NCBI RefSeq assembly: GCF_018873765.1
Contig: NC_057921.1
Coordinates: 16,614,604 to 16,678,603, forward strand
DNA: 64,000 bases
Reading direction: 5' to 3'
DNA from: Telopea speciosissima
Taxonomy: Eukaryota > Streptophyta > Magnoliopsida > Proteales > Proteaceae
Below the pieces are notes generated by a model that was not told where the DNA came from, made no database searches, and saw nothing but the letters and a program-made list of their open reading frames with translations. The position numbers were made by a program, and so were the translations under genes. Below are positions 56,286 through 64,000 of the stretch, one piece after another (positions within the stretch are counted from its first letter, which is position 1; each line of letters opens with the position of its first letter).

Positions 56286-58190
56286 CTAAACTACTTTTTT
56301 AGATACAGTGATGGATTTTTTGGTTTCCTTCTTTGTAAACATCTTCTTGTTCTTTGTGTGATATTTCTTCTCCTTCTTCAGAGACGGCCTTTGAGAGGGA
56401 CGCAAGGTCTTGCAATTTCTTGCAATGTGACCAAGCTTGTAGCATCTAAAACATTCCACATTTTGATCTACCAATAGTGCAAACCTGTTCTTCATTTTGA
56501 CAACTGCAGGCTTGACATTCCTTCTACATTCTGTTACTCTATGTCCATACATGTTGCAGCCATAACAATACCCATTGAACCTTTGAGTCTGCCAAATATT
56601 CTTAATGTAGTCTTTGGATCTCTAATAGTATATAGTAGTAAACCCATCTTCGTCAACCTTCTTGCTAGTAGAATTCATATGTCTTGAACCTCTTCTCTTC
56701 TCACTAACAAACCTAACCGGATTATGTGTAGTGCCATTCCCTTTTATCTTTACTCTCTTTGAAGAACTTCCATTCTCATAGCCAAGACCAGATTTATCAT
56801 TGATAGGTCTTTGTCTACTAAGGAGATCATCTAACATGCTAGCTCCATTTGTTACTTGATCATGTTCTTCTTTAGTTTCTTGAACACAGACCTCTTTGCC
56901 CTTGTCATTCACAGTTATAGCTATTGGAGATGTATTTGTAACTGTAAGGTAGTCCTTATTTTTCAAATTTTCTAGTTCTACCTTTAGTTTTACTATTTCT
57001 TCTTCAAGCTGAGCACATTCATCAACTTTCAAAGATAAGTTAATGCTAATATCTTCAGTCATCTTCTGTGTTTCTTCAATGGTGAACTTTAGTTGACTAA
57101 TTTTCTCTCTTTCTTCTACAAGCTGCTTCTCCAACATCTTGCTTCTCTTTCTTTCTATCTTGAGCTCATTTAAGGTAGTATAAAAAATAGTTTCCAGATC
57201 TTCAGCTTCTGATTCTTCATCCTTATCAGATTTTTCTTCCTCTTCTTGATGGTCATTACTTGCTAAGACCATGAACATTAGTTCATCATCAGAGTCTTCA
57301 ACTTCTATTAATTCTTCTGAAAATGTGTCATCTTCTTTTGTCATCGAACTCTTTTTCTTGAAGGTGTCATTCTTTTTTGAAATGAGCTTTTTCTTTTTAA
57401 AGCTATTCTTGGAGGGTTGAGTGTCTTCATCATCTGACTCAACTGTTTTGCCCTTCTTTGGACACTTAGAGGCAAAATGTCCTATACCTCCACAATTAAA
57501 GCATTTCAAGGAAAGTTTTCCCTTGTATTTACCTTTATCATTCTTGAACTTCCTGGCAAGGTAGGCAATAAGCTCATCATCATAATCTTCATTATCATTT
57601 TCTTGCTTAATTTTCAACTTCTTCATGACTTTAAATGTAGCCTCCTTCTCTGTGGATTTAGGCTTCACCATTTTCATTTCATATGCAGTCAATATACCAT
57701 GCAATTCATCTAAACTCAACTCATTCAAGTTCTTTGACTCTTCTATAGCAGACACCGTTGGGTTATAAAGATCTAGCAAAGACCTGAGAATCTTCTTTAC
57801 TACCACTGCATCCTTGATTTTCTCACTAAGACTTCTGATGGCGTTTATAATTTCATTCACTTTACTCATGAAGCTTTCCTCTGTATCTTCATCAGACATC
57901 TTCAAATTATCAAACAGTGACCTATAGTGTTGTAGTTTTGCCTCTTTGATCTTCTCATCACCTTCATGGGCATTCTGTAACTTGTCCCACACTTCTTTAG
58001 CAGTCTCACATCCAACAACTCTGGCAAACTCAGTGTTGACCAATGCACTCAGAAGTGCATTCTTAGCCTTAGAGTCGTTTTCATACTTCTTGAGTTCAAC
58101 TGTATCAGTTATATCACCTGTGGGAATTTTGTATCCATTCTTCACAGACATCCAAACACCATAGTCCAATGATTTCAGATATGTCTCCAT
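56286..58190 (-). CDS. Copia element 2 gag
   Basis: 58190..56622 encodes 522 residues: gag core (ALLSALVNTEFARVVGCETA, KEVWDKLQNAHEGDEKIKEA), a CCHC knuckle (CFNCGGIGHFASKC), a Lys-rich then acidic stretch, and a long coiled coil (LEKQLVEEREKISQL, ECAQLEEEIVKLKVELENL). After a stop, 56552..56286 holds a second knuckle (CFRCYKLGHIARNC). Long gag proteins with C-terminal coiled coils are typical of the SIRE-like copia branch. The first ORF is intact, though the element as a whole is truncated. Confidence 0.88.
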
Positions 58191-58327
58191 CCTGATGCCC
58201 TAAAAACCATAACCTGTTCCATCAAACTGTGGTACCTTGCTGTGACTGTAACTACTGTTGTTATCCATCCTTCTTTCTTTTAGCACACTATCCCAAGCTG
58301 TTAAGCTTCAATTCACTAGGTAACTTA

Positions 58328-58340
58328 GCTCTGATACCAC
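58328..58340 (-). other. Primer binding site, copia element 2
   Basis: Minus strand TGGTATCAGAGCT next to an LTR end; 138 bp upstream of the gag start. Confidence 0.85.
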
Positions 58341-58341
58341 T

Positions 58342-58620
58342 TGATAATCCCAGGTGCAATGAGAGGGGGGTGAATCAGTGCCTTCAAAAATTCTTCCAAG
58401 CTCAATCCCGTAGCAATAACAATCACACACAAAGATTGGTCGGGGCAGTCCCGTAATTACCAATCACACATGCACGTCCACCTCGCAATCACTGTGTGGC
58501 CAGATCTACCAGACAATGCACCACCACTATGGATAATAAGGTTGCCAACAATGACAACACCACTCCAGAAAACCTCAATAGACCCGGTTGACCAACATAG
58601 TCGACAAACTTTTTTGTTTT
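58342..58620 (-). repeat. Copia element 2 5' LTR (outer end unclear)
   Basis: Plus strand begins TGATAATCCCAGG, giving an LTR 3' end ...GGGATTATCA beside the primer site. The segment GATTCACCCCCCTCTCATT on the minus strand is typical of such LTRs. I cannot find the outer terminus, so the right limit is a guess. Confidence 0.5.
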
Positions 58621-59534
58621 GAAATCCCTAGCTAACCCCCCTCTCTGTCGAACGAATCTCCCTCTACAACTTTAGGTATGGGAGCGTTTCACTCGACGAA
58701 ACCCTCTTCTGCTTACTCACTACCTGCCGGCATGAGGGCTCCTCCAAGGCGACAGCGACAGCGGCGACTCCTCTCCTCACTCCAGGTATCCTCCATGGCT
58801 CAAACACCCTCTCATCCTGCTTCCTTCGCTTTCTGTTTTACATTGCCTCTTTGTTGTGTTTTTTTTTTTTTTAATCATTTTTTGTGTGGACTTAGTGTTT
58901 CCACGAAATATGAAGATCTGTTACATAAAAAGAAAACATAAATGATGGAAACAGTAATAAAAAATGGACTACTAAATCACTCTTTGTGATGCATATCATT
59001 TTTGGTGTGGATGCTTTGGAAACCACATTAATCAAATTGAATTCATTTTTTTTGTTTGCATAGCGAAGTAGAAGAGGGTAGACTATTGTATTTCATATCT
59101 ACCAATATAGTCTATCAAATGTATTGTCCATTTCTTAGTTCAAAAATATCCATGAAAAATTGCTTAAAAGCTAACACAAAAATGAGAGGGCATTTGAGAT
59201 TGTTTTTCCTCAAATGTTTCAACTTCAATAAACAACCAAGGCACTAGAACAAAGATTATTTTTTTTTCAGGTGCCCAACACTAAGATTTCTTAAAGACTA
59301 TTAAATGATACAAGGGTATCAGTAGCAATAGAAGACTGTTTTTAAGTAGATTCTAGTTACATCTTATGCATTATATCCTAAGCTACAGACTCCTCTGTCC
59401 TCTTGTTACTTGAACATCAGTCATAAGGATTTTGTAGTGGCAAATTAAAGTTATAAAAAATGGTTGAGAAGTCAAGAAAGAAATAATATTATATTTCCAA
59501 TGGAAGGAGACAACAGTGATGAAGATACTTGGGA
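58621..59534. other. Unassigned region with a short plus-strand ORF
   Basis: 58678..58785 could be a first exon (MGAFHSTKPSSAYSLPAGM, then Arg-rich, with a possible donor CAG|GTATCC at 58785), preceded by a C/T-rich leader-like stretch. No domain and no later exon recognised. The rest is AT-rich. Confidence 0.25.
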
Positions 59535-59593
59535 ATGAGATCACCAAACTGGACAAGTTTGATGGTTCGTTCTTCAAGCGTTGGAAAGGATAT
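59535..59593 (+). pseudogene. Scrap of copia gag
   Basis: Plus strand reads LGNEITKLDKFDGSFFKRWK, the N-terminal copia gag pattern (LDxFDGxNFxRWK), and ends abruptly at the Helitron-like terminus. Too short to classify. Confidence 0.5.
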
Positions 59594-59594
59594 A

Positions 59595-59640
59595 CTAGTA
59601 TATATATATACTAATAAATATGCACGTGCAAATGCACGTG
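59595..59640 (-). mobile_element. Helitron-like 3' terminus (hairpin and CTAG)
   Basis: On the minus strand an 8-bp stem CACGTGCA-TT-TGCACGTG (59640..59623) is followed 24 bases later by CTAG (59598..59595) and then T, as expected for a Helitron 3' end inserted between A and T. The 24-base gap is longer than the usual 10 to 12. The RPA gene next to it supports the call. The 5' TC end was not found. Confidence 0.4.
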
Positions 59641-60238
59641 TGACCATATGTAGATCCAGAAGAGATATTTGATAGGGGAGGGTCGCATGTTATAATATTT
59701 TCTTCTTGCTGAATTTTGGTACTGATGCATGTCATTAGGAAAACAGAATAAACATTAACAAATAACAAATAATATTTTCTTGCTTCATCTTCTTTGTGGG
59801 TGAAGAAAATATTCTTTGTTTGTGATTGATCAATGGTATGCATAAATGATTTACATTCATTAGTTGGCGCTAAGGAAAATCAAAATAGTGAAAGAATAAA
59901 ATTGCAGCATTGTTACTTGTAACTTCCAAATTAATCAAGAAAAATTAAAGACTTAGTAAATTGTTTCAAAACAGTGTAAATACCAATTTGCTTGAAACAA
60001 GTAGCAAAACCTATTCAACCAAAAAACCAAACACACATTGTTCTAATAGTTTCATAATCATGTAAACTATATATTAAAGCTAATCATTCTCTATGTTAAT
60101 TTTCTTGTTTTTGTTGTCTGCATATTCTTCCAAATCAATGATCTTGTTCTTTCCAGCATCTTCTTTTTTTATTTTTTCAGCAACAATTCTTCTTGATATT
60201 CTACTTTCATTGTTTCTGCTATCAATTTTGAAGTAGAA

Positions 60239-62043
60239 CTAGTAAATCTTGGACACGCAAGAATGTAATTTATTTTTGTACTGCAAAACAGAGAATAAAT
60301 ATTAAATTAAAGTAAATTAAATATTATGTGTATTAATTAAGTTAGGTACTTATGAAAAATTTTCTTTTTACCTTCTCTGTTGATTCCACATATTCACTTG
60401 CTGAGCAACCTATAACTGTTTCAATATCATCAAATATTGTAATAGTTATTGTGTCTGATGAATCTGTAACCCTGAATCTTACCATGTACCTGTGAATAAA
60501 AAAAATAATTTTAAGTAAAAATATATTCAACTTAAATATTTTGTTATTTTTTAAATTTGTGAAAGAAGTTCTTACTTTGGTCTACATTGTACATCTTCCT
60601 TTCCACATTTATCGCATGTTACACTATTTCCTCTTGATTGGATCTTCTTATTACAATTAGCACATGCGTTGTACCAGGGTTCTTCATTCTCGATCTTTGT
60701 TGTCATTCCTTTAATATAGAACCACTTGTCCTGTAATTTTATTTTTGTTAAACATATACAAATTATATTGGAATTAAAATACTTTATTCTATATTTTAAT
60801 AAATGAGTAGGAATTTATTTTATTACCGGATTTGAAAACAAAAAAATTTCTATTAAATCTGCCATTCTAAGTTTCTAACATGCTCTGCTTCTGTGTATTT
60901 TGTATCTCTTGATTTGGTTTGCTTTATTTTCTTAATTTCAATTTCTATTGTTGACCTGTACCATATAAAAAATTGTTAGAATAAATAAAAATATATATAT
61001 TTATATAAATATATTTATTTAATTATTTATTTTTTGGATAAATTGAAATTTACCATTTTTGTAATTCTTTTGATTCTGAAATGTCAGGATTTATCTCAAT
61101 TATCGTTGATCCAGTTGAACAAAAAGAGAATCCTGAAAAATAAAAATTATTAGTCTTTTCTTTTAATATTGTAATAATTTATTTAAAAAAAATATTGTAT
61201 ACACATTACCTTGATATTTTGATACTGCAATTGATGAGAATGCAACAACAAGTTTTTCTGATTGAATATCCATTAATTTACTCTCTTTATTTGTTGCATA
61301 TTCTCCCCACACTGTCAACATTATTGGATCAGACCTATTATTAATCAGTATAAGTAAATAATATTATTTATAATTATATTAAATTATACTATAAAATGAT
61401 TAAAATTTATAAAAACTTACTCCATATTAATGATCTCAATTTCTCTTTTATTTCTTTTGTCATTGTTTTTTGTTGTTATTATGCTTCCCAAATTTTTAAC
61501 ATTTATAACGATTCCAACAACATCTACAAAATAATAAAAATAATTCAATAATATTAGTCTTAGTAATTCATTAATAAACATAATATAATAAAAATTATGT
61601 GAATATAATAAATATTATAAATACTTACCAAATAAATTTTTATCCTTGTTACTATGATTTTTCAATTCGCTCAGCTTAACGAAATTGTATATCATGTTTG
61701 TAACATTCATACAATCCTCAACTTCTTCAACAACTGATGTGTTGTTTAGAGTCAATTCATATTCAGTATTCACGCTTTTGAAATTTGGATTTACTCTTTT
61801 AACCAATCCATTACTTATAAAATAGCTCTTCCCAATAAATAGTATTTCATCAAATTTATCTACAGTGCCATTGAACATGACAGCTTGTATTTTCGTTCCC
61901 TGTAAAATAAAATTTTTTTATTAGTTAATCTAAGATTTGATTCAAAAATTAATAATTTAATTTGAAATCAATATATAAATGATTAAATAAAAATATTTAA
62001 ATATTATTTTTTTTCGTACCTCATCATCAATTAAAGTTACTTT
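60239..62043 (-). pseudogene. RPA70-like single-strand DNA-binding gene, nine exons visible
   Basis: Exons 62043..62020, 61899..61629, 61523..61421, 61334..61210, 61132..61054, 60955..60827, 60730..60576, 60489..60372, 60280..60239, all GT-AG and in phase except exon 6. DBD-A: KVTLIDDE, GTKIQAVMFNGTVDKFDEIL, GKSYFISNGLV. DBD-B: DVVGIV, DPIMLTVWGEYA, INPDISESKELQKW. DBD-C: WYNACANCNKKIQS ... VTCDKCGKEDVQCRP zinc ribbon, then YMVRFRVTDSSDTITITIFD. RPA binds single-stranded DNA in replication and repair; plant Helitrons often carry such genes. A 1-base deletion near 60870 shifts the frame, and the N-terminus is missing, so it is a pseudogene. Confidence 0.85.
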
Positions 62044-62072
62044 CTGTAATTTTTTCAATCATTTTGGATTAT

Positions 62073-62096
62073 TATATATATATATATATATATATA
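62073..62096. repeat. AT microsatellite
   Basis: (AT)n run about 30 bp upstream of the first visible RPA exon; may mark where the gene was truncated. Confidence 0.85.
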
Positions 62097-62634
62097 CGAT
62101 AATATTAAATCATGCCTAGGGATAAATATGATTTTGGTAATTAAGATTGTGTTTGGCTCTATTTTAGAAGGCTAAGTCACAATTGGATCTTTATGTTGAT
62201 TGAGAATCCATAAAGTAAGTTGTCAACCAAATAATAGATAGAAAATAATATTAGAGCGCACTTTTTTCTATGCTTTATTTACTTATTTTAAAGGGCGGGC
62301 TTTCTCCTCAACAACTTTACCCTACCTACCAACAGACTTTGCTATTCAATATCTCGTTTTTTGTGTCTCTCTCCTAGAAATTTTTGACATAAGAGCCCTC
62401 CCATATTCTTTGTGAGAAAGTGTTAGGGTTTTGTGAAACCCTGGTTTTATAAGAGAGGCGCTGGTGGTTGATGGCCAATGGCGTTGACAGAAACGAAAAC
62501 GTTACTGTCGTGGGAAAAACCGATCAGGTGGAGGATTTGCACTTATGAACCTTAAGGTAATCGATCTTCCCTTACTTTATGTTATTAAATTGTTTTTTTG
62601 GGCAACCATCTCTACCGGTGGGACAATCTATCGT
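62097..62634. other. Unassigned spacer before the LINE remnant
   Basis: Contains GTGTTAGGGTTTTGTG and an ATG (about 62478) with a short open stretch (MALTETKTLLSWEKPIRWR), resembling the first exon of a nuclear gene. No domain recognised and no continuation seen. Confidence 0.25.
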
Positions 62635-63577
62635 ACAACAATATAAGAACTATGGGGGGACAAGGTGATGCATTCCCAATTATAGTTGGTTTACATAGAG
62701 GATTAGTTCTAAGTCCATATTGTTTACGCTAAATATAGATGGGTTAACTAGACAATTCAAGATAAAATCCATTGGTGTATATTGTTTGTTGATGATATTA
62801 ATTTGATGGATGAAACAAAACCAGAGATAAACTCAAAGTTGGAATTATGGAGATCAACCTTGGAGTAAAAAAGGTTTTAGGATAAGTAAAACAAAAATAG
62901 AGTATATGATATGTAACTTTAGTAAAAATATGATTAAAAATGGTAAAAATTGATGATAGAGAGATACTACAAAGTGAAAAATTTAGATACATCGATTCAA
63001 TCATAAATAAATAAGGAGAGTTAGAGGAAAATGTTGCGCATAAAATTAGAATAGGATAGGGCAAGTGAAGTGGAGAAGTACGTCCGAAATATTGCGTGGT
63101 TGGCGTATTCCTTTTAAGCTCAAAGTAAAATTGTATAGGATAGTTATACGGCCAACAAAGATGTATGGAGATGAATGTTGGGCAGTGAATAAACAACATA
63201 TAAACAAACTTAGTTTAGTTAAAATGATTTAACAAAAAATAAAAAGTTAAGTTGAAATGAGAAAGTCGAGATGGATGAGTGGTAAAATTAGAAAAGATGA
63301 AATAAGAAATAAACAAATTAGAGCTAATTTAGGATTAGTTCCAACACATGATCACTTGCGAGAAAGTCATGTAAGGTGACATGGACATTTGCAACAAAGG
63401 CCATTGAGTGCTCCAGTATGGAGGCGTGATTCGATTTAGATCAAAGGAGCTAAAAGAACTAGGGGTAGTCGTAAAATGACTCTATGAGAAGTGATGAGAA
63501 AAGACATGCAAGCTTGGGACTACTAACAAATCTGGTTTTGAATAGAATTGATTGCAGAAGAAGGATTGATGTAGCTA
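62635..63577 (+). pseudogene. L1-type LINE reverse transcriptase remnant
   Basis: In shifting frames the plus strand gives GGDAFPIIVGLHRGLVLSPY (near 62660), CILFVDDINLMDETKPEINS with the catalytic FVDD (near 62780), KLELWRSTLE, KFRYIDSII, RIPFKLKVKLYRI, YGDECWAVNKQHI and a terminal MQAWDY ... RRIDVAN. This is the RT palm to C-terminal end of a plant LINE. Many stops and indels show old age. The 5' half with endonuclease is missing. Confidence 0.85.
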
Positions 63578-63580
63578 ACA

Positions 63581-64000
63581 TAGGGCTGCAACATGGTCGG
63601 GTTGGGCCGGGCTTTATAAAACCCTAGCCTAACCCTGAGTCCCCTTAGTTGGGCCCAAGCCCGACCCAACCCTCACTCAGGGCCTGAAAAATCCAACCCT
63701 GACCCGCCCTCAGGGTCGGGCTGGGCTGACCCTGATTGACCCTGATCATGAGGAGGGGGAAGGAAATGCATGGGCTGGAATGGGCTAGGGAGAAAATTAT
63801 AAGTTTTATGTAAAATAACACTATAATAAAATGTATGTTATCTTTTATTATCTCCATATATAATATATTATATAACAAAATGTGGGTAACGTTTAAAGTT
63901 TATAATATATATTATATCAATATATAGTTTATAGTATAACTTAAAACAGGGTCGGGCCGGGCCGGGCCGGGTCAGGCTTAGCCTGAGGCCTCAATCTTGG
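63581..64000. mobile_element. hAT-like element with GGGTCGGGCCGGG repeats, runs off the right edge
   Basis: Begins TAGGGCTGCAACATGGTCGG right after the LINE remnant. Many GGGTCGGG/GGCCGGG repeats lie near the left end, and the cluster GGGTCGGGCCGGGCCGGGC near 63945 may be the other subterminal side. Subterminal GC repeats of this kind occur in plant hAT-type elements. No transposase; right end not in the window. Confidence 0.45.

Overview
This window is nuclear DNA from a flowering plant with a repeat-rich genome. The evidence is one intron-bearing plant gene (a class II trehalose-6-phosphate synthase), GT-AG introns, Ty1/copia and Ty3/gypsy elements of plant lineages (Tat, Del/Tekay), plant hAT elements, a Helitron-type terminus with an RPA gene, and an L1-type LINE remnant. 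The species cannot be named from sequence alone. The only intact host gene is the TPS6-like gene at 7396..10614 (minus strand, three coding exons, 852 codons). Nearly everything else is transposable element, much of it nested and decayed.

Layout. 1..4844: minus-strand copia element 1 running off the left edge (integrase, mutated protease, gag, long leader, tRNA-iMet primer site, 5' LTR). 5423..6421: non-autonomous hAT element with an 8-bp target duplication. 7396..10614: TPS6-like gene, with a probable 5'UTR intron up to 11291. 12694..14516: hAT transposase pseudogene, cut off by the next element. 14517..23447: plus-strand Tat gypsy element (Tat1) with gag-pol and a 58-bp tandem array, carrying a solo LTR (21605..22916) of a second Tat family. 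23448..37266: minus-strand Del/Tekay chromovirus with a 2.66-kb 3' LTR, a truncated 5' LTR, and an antisense ORF in its leader. 37267..54267: minus-strand Tat element (Tat2). It has its 3' LTR, polypurine tract, two tandem arrays, an antisense seven-exon gene with a plant mobile domain, a DUF7745-like sense ORF, and then integrase to gag; its 5' LTR is missing. 54268..~58620: minus-strand copia element 2. 59535..62043: a copia gag scrap, a Helitron-like 3' terminus, and a nine-exon RPA70-like pseudogene (minus). 62635..63577: LINE reverse transcriptase remnant (plus). 63581..64000: start of a GC-repeat hAT-like element leaving the window.

How it fits together. The most interesting part is Tat2. 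Downstream of pol it carries a complete-looking gene on the opposite strand. That gene has its own TATA box, a cluster of CACGGCGCCGTG-type palindromes upstream, and seven exons that each hold a whole number of codons. The same palindrome-plus-TATA arrangement is in the U3 of this family's LTRs (solo LTR at 21605..22916 and 3' LTR at 37267..38566), so LTR and internal antisense promoter appear to share one cis-module. The Del element also carries an antisense ORF, in its leader and with a different protein family. Most retroelement reading frames hold nonsense codons, many of them explicable as C-to-T or G-to-A changes, so none looks autonomous. Coordinates of exons, LTR ends and target duplications were read by eye. 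Family names come from recognised motifs, not database searches.
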